Below are positions 1-8,086 of a DNA stretch of 31,723 nt, piece by piece (within the stretch, counting starts at the first letter, position 1; every line of letters begins with the position of its first letter). The stretch covers positions 1 to 31,723 of the forward strand of contig NZ_CALNCS010000139.1 of the NCBI RefSeq assembly GCF_937875145.1, read 5' to 3'. A program made the position numbers and the translations under genes. The notes under the pieces are model-generated. The model saw only the letters and a list, made by a program, of their open reading frames with translations. It had not been told where the DNA came from and did not search any database. The DNA comes from Alkalibaculum bacchi. GTDB lineage: Bacteria; Bacillota; Clostridia; Eubacteriales; Alkalibacteraceae.

Positions 1-44
1 CGCGCAGATGGGTGACATGGGTGCCGAGCTGTTCGACATGGACT
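1..44. other. GC-rich foreign-looking contig edge
   Basis: These bases are markedly richer in G and C (about 60%) than everything after them. In the permease frame they give no recognisable FecCD sequence. In another frame (from base 2) they read as a short acidic peptide ending at TAG 44-46. Permease similarity begins abruptly at the Ser-Pro-Tyr codons from base 45. Either a chimeric read or assembly joint, or a real breakpoint next to unrelated DNA; an artefact at the contig end is the simpler reading. Confidence 0.5.
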
Positions 45-788
45 AGTCCGTATACATTGGGCGTTTCTAACGGAGCAGCACTAGGAGCATCTATTGCCAT
101 CGTATTTAGTAGTATCTTGGGAGCAGCAGCATATAGTCCATATATAATCCCTATCTTTGCCTTTGCCTTTGCCACGATCACTATGCTTTTGGTTTTTGGC
201 ATATCAAAGATTTCTCGTAATGCTACTTGGACCCTTTTATTAGGAGGGGTAGCTATAGGATATCTTATGTCTTCTTTGACATCACTAATCAAATATATGG
301 CAGATACAGTAAAACTCCCGGAATTAGTGTTTTGGTCCTTAGGGAGCTTAACGGGTCTACCATGGGAGGCAATCTTTATCATGTTAGGGATGGCTGTAAT
401 CAGCAATGTGTTTATGCTTTACTATGCATTAGATTTAAATGCAATGCCTTTAGGAGAGGAAACTGCCGTTAGCCTCGGTATCAATTACAAAAAAATGCGT
501 CAACTGTCTTTTATATTTGCAACATTGATGACGGCAGTTAGCGTTGCCTTCACAGGTGTCATCGGCTTTGTCGGTTTGGTCGCTCCTCATCTTAGTAGGA
601 TGATTATAGGAAATGATTTTCGGCTTCAGGTTTGGACTTCAGGAATAATAGGTGGATTACTGTTACTTATTTCGGATACTGTTGCGAGGACTATAATCGC
701 ACCAACGGAATTGCCCGTTGGGATTATTACGTCGGTACTAGGGGTACCTTTCTTCCTATTCTTAATTGTAAAAAGAGGGAGGGAATAA
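45..788 (+). CDS. FecCD-family ABC importer permease, 5'-truncated
   Basis: Membrane permease of the FecCD/BtuC family, which imports ferric siderophores, haem or cobalamin with a soluble ATPase and a binding lipoprotein. Only the C-terminal ~248 residues are present, against ~330-350 for the family. Family hallmarks are visible: SPYTLGVSNGAALGA right at the break, the cytoplasmic coupling region with GEETAVSLGIN, then GFVGLVAPHLSRMIIG and the C-terminal TELPVGIITSVLGVPFF. Multiple hydrophobic helices run throughout. The stop lies one base before the ATPase start codon, so the two are translationally coupled. The true start is outside the window, and the codons before base 45 do not look like permease. 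Substrate cannot be read from sequence. Confidence 0.9.
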   Translation, partial: SPYTLGVSNGAALGASIAIVFSSILGAAAYSPYIIPIFAFAFATITMLLVFGISKISRNATWTLLLGGVAIGYLMSSLTSLIKYMADTVKLPELVFWSLGSLTGLPWEAIFIMLGMAVISNVFMLYYALDLNAMPLGEETAVSLGINYKKMRQLSFIFATLMTAVSVAFTGVIGFVGLVAPHLSRMIIGNDFRLQVWTSGIIGGLLLLISDTVARTIIAPTELPVGIITSVLGVPFFLFLIVKRGRE

Positions 789-789
789 A

Positions 790-1542
790 ATGTCTATTAC
801 CATCCATAATTTGAGTTTCTCATACAATAAAAAAAACAAGATCCTCCATTCTGTATCTATTAAATCAGAAGAAGGACAACTTATTAGTCTAATAGGGCCT
901 AATGGGTCTGGAAAAACAACCCTAATAAAATGTATCAACCGCATTAACCCTGTACAAAACGGAACTGTATTAATAAACCAAGTTGATATTAATGAGATCC
1001 CTCGCAATGATCTGGCAAAACAGATAGGATATGTTCCGCAGATTAGCAGGGAAGTCATGTCGGGCACAGTAATCGAAACAGTTCTTATGGGACGGCATCC
1101 TCATATGCATTGGAAACCATCTTCTGAAGATATTGATATAGCATTTGATGTGCTTAAACAGCTTTCTATTGTTGAATTGGCAAATGTCAATTTTGATAGT
1201 CTTTCTGGAGGTCAAAAGCAAAAAGTTCTTATCGCAAGAGCATTAGCTCAAAATCCTCAAGTATTCCTGTTTGATGAGCCAATCAGCTTTTTGGACATAA
1301 AGAACCAAATCGAAGTTATGGAAATGGCACGTTCAATGGCTCGAAATGGAAAAACAGTATTTGTAGTTGTCCATGATTTGAATATGGCATTACATTATTC
1401 AGATAAGGTTGTGCTCTTATACAAGGGTGAAGTTATTGCAAACGGTCCTTCACAAGAGGTGCTTAATCCCCCAAATATTAAAAAGGCTTATGGTGTTAAT
1501 GTCAATATATTGAATGAAAGCCATATCAGCTTATGGAAATAA
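790..1542 (+). CDS. ABC transporter ATP-binding protein (FecE/BtuD type)
   Basis: Cytoplasmic ATPase that powers the upstream FecCD permease. A full-length 250-residue nucleotide-binding domain: Walker A GPNGSGKTT (~36-44), Q-loop YVPQ, signature LSGGQKQK, Walker B VFLFDEP followed by the D-loop SFLD, and the H-loop His in VVVHDLNMAL. The variant Q-loop region and overall length fit the iron-siderophore/cobalamin importer class. ATG begins one base after the permease stop, so it is co-transcribed. The binding lipoprotein follows after 61 bases in the same orientation, giving permease-ATPase-binding protein order. Function is secure at the family level; the ligand is not. Confidence 0.95.
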   Translation: MSITIHNLSFSYNKKNKILHSVSIKSEEGQLISLIGPNGSGKTTLIKCINRINPVQNGTVLINQVDINEIPRNDLAKQIGYVPQISREVMSGTVIETVLMGRHPHMHWKPSSEDIDIAFDVLKQLSIVELANVNFDSLSGGQKQKVLIARALAQNPQVFLFDEPISFLDIKNQIEVMEMARSMARNGKTVFVVVHDLNMALHYSDKVVLLYKGEVIANGPSQEVLNPPNIKKAYGVNVNILNESHISLWK

Positions 1543-1603
1543 TGAGTATAGGACACCATTGTTTATCAATTTAAATAAAATAATAATCTAAGGAGAGAAA
1601 AGG

Positions 1604-2710
1604 ATGAAATTACGAAAAAAAAAGCTATTAGCAGTATTACTAGTTCTAGTATTGACGGTGAGTATTTTATCGGGATGTACAAATACAACAAATTCCGATA
1701 AGAATTCAGAAACAAATACTACTTCTGAACCTAAATCGAATGCCCCTATACAAATCACGGATACAGCTGACAGGTCAGTAGAAATTACAGGAGAGGTTAA
1801 TAAAATTATAGCACTTAATTCTAGTTGTTATACGATGATTAAAGCCCTTGGCCAAGAGGATAAAATTTTCGGTGTTACGGATTCAGTCATTGATGCAGTA
1901 CCGTCTGCAAGAGAACAAAACCTCAAGACTTATGGTGCTTATGACAATCCTAATATAGAAGAAATTATTGCAGATAAGCCAGATTTAGTTATCGGATATA
2001 CATATACGGATGCCAATATTATTACTAAATTAGAAGAAGCGGATATAAAAGTAGCTCTATTGGAATTTTACATTCCATCTTTAGTTGTGGAAGAGACCAC
2101 AAAACTAGGAAAAATTTTACGTGCTGAAGACAAAGCAACAGAAGTTACAAACTATATCAATACATGTACAAACACTATTGAAGAAAAACTTAAAGGTATT
2201 AACGATAGTGATAAAAAAACGGTCTACTGGGAAGGGTATTCAGATTACAACACGGTTTCAAAGGGTTCTGGCGGAGATGAAATTATAGAATTTGCTCATG
2301 GTATTAATATTGCAGGTAATGAAGAAGCAAAATATCCAAAGGTAAGCGACGAGTGGGTTTTAGAAAAAAATCCTGATGTCATTGTAAAGCTTGTTTCTAG
2401 TAGTAGTGGCATCATGGGAGAAGGATTTACTGATGAGACGCCTATAAAAGAACTATATCAATCTATGATTTCAAGATCAGGTTGGAGTGATTTAGCTGCG
2501 GTTAAAGATGACAAGTTAATACTCTTATCAAGCAATATCGGAACAACAGCAGATGGTTATTTTATCGGTGCATTATACATGGCAAAACTCATGTACCCAG
2601 AAGAATTAAAAGATGTTGATCCTTATGAAATGTATGCGGGATTTCAAGAGAAATTCCTTTCAACTGATGTAGATGGCATTATTGCATATATTGATAATAA
2701 AGTTAATTAA
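1604..2710 (+). CDS. ABC importer substrate-binding lipoprotein (FecB/BtuF fold)
   Basis: Extracellular binding protein anchored by a lipid. Residues 1-25 form a lipoprotein signal: basic MKLRKKK, a hydrophobic core, then lipobox LSGC with the modified Cys at 25. A Ser/Thr/Asn-rich linker follows, then the helical-backbone (class III) fold of periplasmic binding proteins: ITDTADRSVEI, the KIIALNSSCYTMIKALG segment, and NIEEIIADKPDLVIGYTY. The C-terminal lobe has the typical EWVLEKNPDVIVK motif. At 368 residues it is normal length. RBS AAGGAGAG lies upstream. It is the third gene of the importer operon and is followed by a strong terminator. Ligand may be a siderophore, haem or a related metal complex. 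Confidence 0.92.
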   Translation: MKLRKKKLLAVLLVLVLTVSILSGCTNTTNSDKNSETNTTSEPKSNAPIQITDTADRSVEITGEVNKIIALNSSCYTMIKALGQEDKIFGVTDSVIDAVPSAREQNLKTYGAYDNPNIEEIIADKPDLVIGYTYTDANIITKLEEADIKVALLEFYIPSLVVEETTKLGKILRAEDKATEVTNYINTCTNTIEEKLKGINDSDKKTVYWEGYSDYNTVSKGSGGDEIIEFAHGINIAGNEEAKYPKVSDEWVLEKNPDVIVKLVSSSSGIMGEGFTDETPIKELYQSMISRSGWSDLAAVKDDKLILLSSNIGTTADGYFIGALYMAKLMYPEELKDVDPYEMYAGFQEKFLSTDVDGIIAYIDNKVN

Positions 2711-2724
2711 TTAGATTCATAGCT

Positions 2725-2765
2725 AAGGGGTTGTTCAATTGAACAGCCCCTTAATTATCTTTTGA
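2725..2765 (+). terminator. Rho-independent terminator of the importer operon
   Basis: A 12-bp stem (arms beginning AAGGGG and ending CCCCTT, one G-T pair) closes on an AATT loop at 2725-2752. A T-rich tail follows. It sits 15 bases after the binding-protein stop. Confidence 0.85.
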
Positions 2766-2967
2766 ATTGATTTTATTATATTCTCTTTGCTACATGGAAT
2801 CTTTATGAGATGGTTCCTTTTGGTGTATTATTTGATATAATGTATAGTAAAGACAATAATTAGAGGTAATATTTTGATATCTAGTTCAAACGAATAATTA
2901 GATCATCACTAAGATCGTATAGGATACAAAATAACATAATGAACCTACATAAAGAGGAGGGTTTTCT

Positions 2968-3708
2968 TTGGAAAACGATAAGATGATTGCTGTGTTAATT
3001 GACGCAGATAATGTTTCTGACAAATACATCAAATCCATATTTGATGAAATTTCAAATCACGGTACGCCTACCTATAAGCGTATTTATGGAGATTGGACCA
3101 AACCGCAATTAGGGTCTTGGAAAAGCGTACTGCTCAAATACTCTATAACGCCTATTCAGCAGTATAGTTATACAACAGGAAAAAATTCAACGGATTCCGC
3201 ATTAATCATCGATGCTATGGACATTTTATATTCGAATCATGTTGATGGCTTCTGCATTGTATCTAGTGATAGCGATTTTACTAGACTAGCTGCTAGACTT
3301 CGAGAGGCGGGCATGTATGTGGTAGGAATGGGAGAGAAGAAGACTCCTGCGCCTTTTATTGCAGCATGTGAACAGTTTAAGTATTTAGAGGTATTAGCAG
3401 GTGAAGAAGCAAGCACTCCTGTTGAAAAATATAAGAAACAAGAAATATCAAAGGATGGCGATGATAAGGAAGAACTTATTAAATCCTTAAAGACCATCAT
3501 AACTGAAAGCTCTGATGAAGACGGCTGGGCGTATTTAAGTGAAGTAGGAAAAAGGTTAAACAAACGCCATCCTGATTTTGATACAAGGAATTATGGTCAT
3601 TCAAAACTGACTCCATTTATCCTATCTTTAAAAGGATTTGAGATTCAAGCTAGAAAAACAAATAAACCCCATGTGACCAATTATTATGTGAGAAATTCTA
3701 GTAAGTAA
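2968..3708 (+). CDS. NYN/LabA-type nuclease-like domain plus OST-HTH (LOTUS) domain protein
   Basis: A two-domain 246-residue protein. Residues ~5-140 form a NYN (PIN-like, DUF88/LabA) domain with its acidic residues: VLIDADN (D12, D14), STDSALIIDAMD (D76, D82) and SSDSDFTRLA (D101, D103). These match the metal-binding carboxylates of ribonuclease-like members. Residues ~165-243 form an OST-HTH/LOTUS winged helix (EDGWAYLSEVGKRL, SKLTPFILSLKGFEI), a predicted RNA-binding module. The start is TTG at 2968, chosen because GAGGAGG precedes it at good spacing. It has its own 257-base upstream region and no obvious partner. Likely a cytoplasmic RNA-processing or RNA-regulating protein; substrate unknown. 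Confidence 0.88.
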   Translation: MENDKMIAVLIDADNVSDKYIKSIFDEISNHGTPTYKRIYGDWTKPQLGSWKSVLLKYSITPIQQYSYTTGKNSTDSALIIDAMDILYSNHVDGFCIVSSDSDFTRLAARLREAGMYVVGMGEKKTPAPFIAACEQFKYLEVLAGEEASTPVEKYKKQEISKDGDDKEELIKSLKTIITESSDEDGWAYLSEVGKRLNKRHPDFDTRNYGHSKLTPFILSLKGFEIQARKTNKPHVTNYYVRNSSK

Positions 3709-3806
3709 TATAGAAATATTTATGCTATTATAGGCATTACAACAATATGGGAGTTATTCCAATATGGATCTTCTACTTAAGGAAAGGCGGTGTAGTAGAG
3801 TTCTTA

Positions 3807-3822
3807 CCTACAGAAGTGTAGG
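3807..3822. other. Small hairpin in the YbaK leader
   Basis: CCTACA/TGTAGG stem of 6 bp with a GAAG loop, flanked by two imperfect copies of a GTTAGAGTTCTA-like sequence (around 3791-3805 and 3825-3837). It lies just before a gene with no visible Shine-Dalgarno. Could influence translation; no known RNA class recognised. Confidence 0.3.
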
Positions 3823-3842
3823 CCGTTAGAGTTCTAATATTT

Positions 3843-4385
3843 ATGACGAAAGAAAGTGCACTATTTAATATAAAACCAAATTGTTCTAATAGACTACAAA
3901 AAGAAATAGAGACATATGATCTGCTTAACAAATTGAATATTCCTTTTGCCGGAATTGATCACCAGGCAGCTATGACTATAGAGGATTTAGGAGATACAGA
4001 ATCATTGCTAGGAATAAGCATAGCTAAAAATCTATTTTTGCGCAATTCTTCAAAGAGTAAATTCTACTTATTAGTCATGCCAGGACATAAAAAGTTTTTG
4101 ACTAAGAATTTATCTAAACAAATCGAGAGTTCAAGATTGTCCTTCGCAGACGGCTCCTATATGGAGGAGTATTTAAATATTACTCCCGGTTCATGTAGTA
4201 TCTTAGGTCTGATGTTTGATAAAGAACACAAGGTTAATCTTGTAATTGATAAAGATATTATAGACAGTGAATATTTAGGTTGTCATCCTTGCGTAAATAC
4301 CTCAAGCTTAAAGATTAAGACATCAGATATTATGGAGGTATTTTTGCCACATACAGGTCATGAGGCCGCTATTGTTGAATTATAA
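3843..4385 (+). CDS. YbaK/ProX-type aminoacyl-tRNA deacylase
   Basis: A free-standing 180-residue member of the YbaK/prolyl-tRNA synthetase-associated domain family. ProX-type members hydrolyse Ala-tRNA(Pro), correcting an error of prolyl-tRNA synthetase. The visible pattern is family-typical: IPFAGIDHQAAMTIEDL near residues 33-50, SIAKNLFLRN with the conserved Lys, YLLVMPGHKKF, SFADGSYMEEYL, then TPGSCSILGL and the C-terminal LGCHPCVNTSSLKI. No in-frame start occurs between an upstream TAG (3819-3821) and ATG 3843. No convincing Shine-Dalgarno precedes the ATG, which is unusual here and leaves the start a little uncertain. Adjacent genes are unrelated. Confidence 0.88.
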   Translation: MTKESALFNIKPNCSNRLQKEIETYDLLNKLNIPFAGIDHQAAMTIEDLGDTESLLGISIAKNLFLRNSSKSKFYLLVMPGHKKFLTKNLSKQIESSRLSFADGSYMEEYLNITPGSCSILGLMFDKEHKVNLVIDKDIIDSEYLGCHPCVNTSSLKIKTSDIMEVFLPHTGHEAAIVEL

Positions 4386-4419
4386 AGCAACAAAAACAAT
4401 GAACAGAGGGTGAGTAGTC

Positions 4420-5379
4420 TTGAACATTACGTATGGAATTATCAGCACAGCATCAATAGTACCAAGATTTATGAATGCAGTTCAAAAAGGTGGACAGGGT
4501 AAAATTATAGCAATTGCTTCAAGGAGCTTAGATAAAGCTCAAAAAATGGCTGAAGACTATAATATACCTAGAGCATATGGAACTTATGATGAGCTATTTC
4601 ATGATGAAGAAATTAATGTAGTTTATATTGCTACAATAAATAGCAAACACTACCAATATAGCTTAGAAGCATTACATCACGGAAAAAATGTAATCTGTGA
4701 AAAGCCCTTTACCATGACTAGAGAAGAAGCGGAATCCTTGTTTGATTTAGCTAAAGAGAAAAATTTATTTATTATAGAAGCACAGAAATCCGTATTCCTT
4801 CCAGTAATAAGGCGTGTTAAAGAAATTATCCAAAGTGGGCAGTTAGGGGATATTAAATTAATTGATTTTTCTAGTTCCTTTGACATAAGTTATAACACAT
4901 GGATTACTTCTGAAAAAGAAGGCGGAGGCGCATTATATACTAACGGAAGCTATTTTATTCAAATCATAAAATACCTATTTGAGTCTCAAGTAACTGCAAA
5001 GAACGGACTATATCTTGATGGAACAAATGGGGGAGATAGTCAGTGCATCATCACTTTAAAGCTTTTAGAGCACATCCATGTAGTAAGTAAAATCTCTACT
5101 GAAATTCAAATACCTGGTCTAGCAATAATCTATGGGAAATATGGGCGCATAGAGATTCCAAATTATTGGAAAGCCAGAACTGCTAAAGTAATCTACAATG
5201 ATGGCCGAACCGAAGAGATACACTACCCATGTGATTATGAGTTGGTTTATGAAGTAGAACATATTGAAGAATGCTTAAAAAAAGGACTGATAGAAAGTCC
5301 TATTATGAGTAGAGATATGACCGTAGAAACGATAGGATTAATGGAAGACATTAAAAAGTCTTGGCAGATAGATATGTAA
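4420..5379 (+). CDS. Gfo/Idh/MocA-family NAD(P)-dependent oxidoreductase
   Basis: A 319-residue oxidoreductase of the Gfo/Idh/MocA family, which oxidises or reduces sugars, inositols and related polyols. The N-terminal Rossmann domain has GIISTASIVPRFM at the nucleotide site, with Ala/Ser replacing the usual glycines, as in the dihydrodiol-dehydrogenase-like branch. The diagnostic NVICEKPFTM (catalytic Lys of EKP) is near residue 93, followed by a C-terminal alpha/beta substrate domain containing EKEGGGALYTNGSY. The start is TTG 4420, with a GAGGGTGA ribosome site upstream. A terminator follows immediately. Substrate is unknown and it is not obviously linked to the sugar locus beyond. Confidence 0.87.
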   Translation: MNITYGIISTASIVPRFMNAVQKGGQGKIIAIASRSLDKAQKMAEDYNIPRAYGTYDELFHDEEINVVYIATINSKHYQYSLEALHHGKNVICEKPFTMTREEAESLFDLAKEKNLFIIEAQKSVFLPVIRRVKEIIQSGQLGDIKLIDFSSSFDISYNTWITSEKEGGGALYTNGSYFIQIIKYLFESQVTAKNGLYLDGTNGGDSQCIITLKLLEHIHVVSKISTEIQIPGLAIIYGKYGRIEIPNYWKARTAKVIYNDGRTEEIHYPCDYELVYEVEHIEECLKKGLIESPIMSRDMTVETIGLMEDIKKSWQIDM

Positions 5380-5382
5380 TAA

Positions 5383-5403
5383 GGCGCTGTAGGCGCCCTT
5401 TTA
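5383..5403 (+). terminator. Rho-independent terminator
   Basis: GGCGC/GCGCC 5-bp stem with a 5-base loop, followed by CTTTTAT. It ends the oxidoreductase transcript and lies between convergent genes. Confidence 0.7.
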
Positions 5404-5416
5404 TATTCCATTAAGA

Positions 5417-6040
5417 TTACTCCTTTGAAATGAGTCTATTTGCTACAGTAGCTGAACTTACAGCATCACATGCAAAGCCATCTGCTCCAATTTCTTTTGC
5501 AAGCTCCTCTGTGACAAAAGAACCGCCTACCATAATAGGTATATGAGGATAAGTCGCCTTTATTTCTTGTACTGTAGACTTTAATGCAGGCATATTATTT
5601 GGCAAGAAAGCAGAAGCTGCTACTAAGACTACATACTCATTTTCGTCTATAGCTTTTATAAATTGTTGCTTTGGCACATTTACACCAAGATCAATCATTT
5701 CAAGACCTAAACTTTCTAATATAATAAGCACCATATTCTTACCCACATCATGAAAATCCCCCTCTACACTTCCAATTACGCAAGCTCCAGGTGAATTTTT
5801 CCATAAAAAAGGTCTTAATATTTCAACACCCTTTCTCATAGTCCTTGTAGAATTTTGAATTTCAGGTAAAAACAACTTGCCTTCTGAAAAGCTCTTACCC
5901 ACAATTTTTATAGATTCAATCATAGTCTTTAAAATAGATTCTGGATTATGACCACCATCAAGAGCTGATTGAACGGAATCACTAATCAATTTTACTTTAC
6001 CCTCTTTTATATCATTTCTAATTTCATTTAAACCAGTCAT
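5417..6040 (-). CDS. Corrinoid (B12-binding) methyltransferase-type protein
   Basis: A 207-residue corrinoid protein of the MtaC/MtbC/MttC class, which carries methyl-cobamide between two methyltransferases. The N-terminal helical cap (residues ~1-80) ends in FSEGKLFLPEI. The Rossmann-like B12 domain has the base-off/His-on motif GDFHDVGKN (D95, H97, G100), the ASAFLP segment corresponding to the SxL motif, and GGSF near the C-terminus. ATG 6040 is preferred over TTG 6046 because AAAGGGG lies 8 bases from the ATG but only 2 from the TTG. No substrate methyltransferase, corrinoid reactivase (RamA) or methyltetrahydrofolate methyltransferase is adjacent, so the partner must be elsewhere. Confidence 0.9.
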   Translation of the reverse strand: MTGLNEIRNDIKEGKVKLISDSVQSALDGGHNPESILKTMIESIKIVGKSFSEGKLFLPEIQNSTRTMRKGVEILRPFLWKNSPGACVIGSVEGDFHDVGKNMVLIILESLGLEMIDLGVNVPKQQFIKAIDENEYVVLVAASAFLPNNMPALKSTVQEIKATYPHIPIMVGGSFVTEELAKEIGADGFACDAVSSATVANRLISKE

Positions 6041-6398
6041 ATTCAATACCCCTTTGAGATTTTATTAATGAAACAAAGCCTACTTTAATTCTAGCAGACG
6101 AATTGCCTGAATTGGCACATTTTTTTCATGTTCTTTCATTAATAAGTAGAGTACCTTGTATTTTCCATTACTGAAATAAAATAATAAATAGACTCTTGTT
6201 TTATCAACAAAGAAAAATTTCATTCTATATAAAATAATGTTACACTCGTTGTTTAAGTGAGCTTATGTTATACTATTACTAACAAATTTATATTTATAAA
6301 GGAAGTAAGTATACGAACCATTGATTTAATTGGAAGGATTGTTAATGGTTTAGTAAATAATACTTATAATTGCAAAGGATAAGGAGGAGAAGATAAAA
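6041..6398. promoter_or_regulatory. Divergent intergenic region upstream of alsE
   Basis: About 350 bases without a gene, between the divergent corrinoid gene and alsE. On the plus strand TATACT occurs at 6269-6274, with TTGTTT 14 bases upstream (6249-6254), so spacing is poor. A 7-bp inverted repeat AACCATT/AATGGTT (6316-6322, 6344-6350) lies between this and the strong GGAGGAG ribosome site of alsE. The palindrome found at the LacI promoter region is not present here. Nothing else recognised. Confidence 0.35.
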
Positions 6399-7058
6399 AT
6401 GGTTAAAGTTTCAGCGTCAATTATGTGTGGGAATTCTATGAAATATGGTGAAGAACTAAGAAGATTAGAAGAAGCAAATGTAGAATTCATTCACTTCGAT
6501 ATGATGGATGGCTCTTTTGTTCCTAATATTGCTATGGGCTTGTATTTGTTAGAAGCTATGAAGAAAAACACGAATATTCCCTTTGATGTTCACTTAGCTG
6601 CATGGGAGCCATCTAAGTACTATGAGGAAATAGCAGGTTATGGTGTAGAATACTTAAGCATTCATGCTGAGGCAGTGAAACATCTCCATAGGGATATACA
6701 GAAAATCAATAGTTTAGGAATGGGGGCAGGTGTCGTTTTGAATCCTGCAACGAATGCTAATGTTTTAGAGTATATTATTGAAGATATCAAAATGGTAACA
6801 GTTATGACTGTAGATCCAGGATTTGCAGGGCAAAAATTTATTTCTTCTCAATTGAAGAAAATCCAAGAAGTAAAAAATATGGCAGAAAAATATAATAAGG
6901 ATTTGCTCATTTCTGTAGATGGAAATATCAATGCAAATACTATACCAAATTGTGTAGCAAATGGAGCAAATGTACTCGTTGCAGGCACCTCATCAATTTT
7001 TAAGGGTGATGATGCAGATTATAAAAAATTAGTTGAGATCATGAAAGAGTCTGTTTAA
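6399..7058 (+). CDS. alsE: D-allulose-6-phosphate 3-epimerase
   Basis: A TIM-barrel epimerase of the ribulose-phosphate 3-epimerase superfamily, 219 residues. Predicted to interconvert D-allulose 6-phosphate and D-fructose 6-phosphate, the last step of D-allose catabolism. Metal and catalytic residues are intact: H32 and D34 in IHFDMMDG, H65 in DVHL, and D174 in ISVDGN. The barrel-end loop reads VMTVDPGFAGQKFI, as I recall for E. coli AlsE, rather than the VNPGFGGQ typical of pentose epimerases. This and the als operon downstream favour AlsE over Rpe. RBS AAGGAGGAG precedes ATG. It is a single-gene unit, convergent with the activase gene and outside the als operon, whose own alsE copy is decayed. 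Confidence 0.88.
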   Translation: MVKVSASIMCGNSMKYGEELRRLEEANVEFIHFDMMDGSFVPNIAMGLYLLEAMKKNTNIPFDVHLAAWEPSKYYEEIAGYGVEYLSIHAEAVKHLHRDIQKINSLGMGAGVVLNPATNANVLEYIIEDIKMVTVMTVDPGFAGQKFISSQLKKIQEVKNMAEKYNKDLLISVDGNINANTIPNCVANGANVLVAGTSSIFKGDDADYKKLVEIMKESV

Positions 7059-7103
7059 GTGATATCGTTTATAAGATCAAAGAAGATCATAGAGTGAAAG
7101 TAT

Positions 7104-7142
7104 AAAATCAGCCTCCACATTCAGTGTGAAGGCTGATTTTTC
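7104..7142. terminator. Bidirectional terminator between alsE and the activase gene
   Basis: Arms 7104-7119 and 7125-7140 form a 16-bp stem with one mismatch (AAAATCAGCC... GGCTGATTTT). A T-run follows in plus orientation and the leading A-run serves the minus strand. It can end both convergent transcripts. Confidence 0.9.
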
Positions 7143-7154
7143 TTAAACAAATTT

Positions 7155-8066
7155 TTATCCACCTATTCTCGCTTCAAATCCTGCATCTAAAAAAACGGAG
7201 AGCATTTCTTCTAAATCCGCATTTTGAAGATTCTTATCATCTTTATACTCGTATTCTTGCCCCATCATTTCATACTTTCCCAAAGCATAATTATGAAAGG
7301 GGAGAAGATGTACTTGTTTGATCTGGTGTTTTTTTAAGAGCACTATAAACTCACGGGCATCATCAACAGAATAATTAAATCTTGGAATAACAGGTATTCG
7401 TGCGACAATATTTTTTCCGGCGTTCACAGCAAACTCAAGATTATTTAAAATCAATTTATTAGAGACACCTGTATACAGTTTATGTCTTGTGGAATCGTAA
7501 TGTTTGATATCAAAATATATCAAATCCAGGTGGGAGATGATTTCGTTAAAAGATTCTGTGTCGATATAACCAGTAGTTTCCATATTTGTATGTACTTTTA
7601 GCTCTTGTAATCTTTTTAAAAACTCTACAATAAAAGCTTTCTGTAAGGTAGGTTCACCGCCTGATAAAGTAACGCCTCCACCTGATTTGGTGAAAAACAC
7701 TTCATCCTTCATAACTTCTTTTAATAGTTCATCCACTGTATAAAATTTCCCTTCTAAATACAGTGCATGAGGGGGACAATTGTTTATACAATTTAGACAA
7801 AAGTTACATTTATCATGATTTATTACTATTCTATCATTTGTATATTCTATAGCACTATTAGGGCAGACTTGTGTACAAGTTTTACATTTGCTGCAATTCT
7901 TGTGGTTATAGGCGATACGGTTTCTAGGGTCTTTTGATTCAGGATTGGCACACCACTTACAATTTAAAGGGCAGCCTTTAAAAAATACAGTGGTGCGTAT
8001 ACCCGGACCATCGTGCACAGAGAATTTCTGTATATTAAAGATTAATCCCTGGAGTTCCTCAGTCAT
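7155..8066 (-). CDS. Glycyl radical enzyme activating enzyme (radical SAM)
   Basis: A radical S-adenosylmethionine enzyme, 303 residues, that abstracts hydrogen from the conserved Gly of its partner radical enzyme. Residues ~9-45 hold the activase signature (VHDGPGIRTTVFFKGC) running into the CxxxCxxC cluster motif GCPLNCKWC. A ferredoxin-like insert follows with two four-Cys groups, CSKCKTCTQVCP and CNFCLNCINNCP, binding two auxiliary [4Fe-4S] clusters as in non-pyruvate-formate-lyase activases. Then comes the SAM-binding GGGVTLSGGEP. ATG is preceded by AGGAG. It starts 20 bases downstream of the radical enzyme stop, in the same operon, so pairing is secure. Confidence 0.96.
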   Translation of the reverse strand: MTEELQGLIFNIQKFSVHDGPGIRTTVFFKGCPLNCKWCANPESKDPRNRIAYNHKNCSKCKTCTQVCPNSAIEYTNDRIVINHDKCNFCLNCINNCPPHALYLEGKFYTVDELLKEVMKDEVFFTKSGGGVTLSGGEPTLQKAFIVEFLKRLQELKVHTNMETTGYIDTESFNEIISHLDLIYFDIKHYDSTRHKLYTGVSNKLILNNLEFAVNAGKNIVARIPVIPRFNYSVDDAREFIVLLKKHQIKQVHLLPFHNYALGKYEMMGQEYEYKDDKNLQNADLEEMLSVFLDAGFEARIGG

Positions 8067-8086
8067 ATTAATCTTCTCCTAACTAT

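Noticed and set aside
3781..3842. T-box riboswitch before the tRNA-editing gene
   Set aside because: The conserved T-box bulge sequence and terminator/antiterminator pair are absent.
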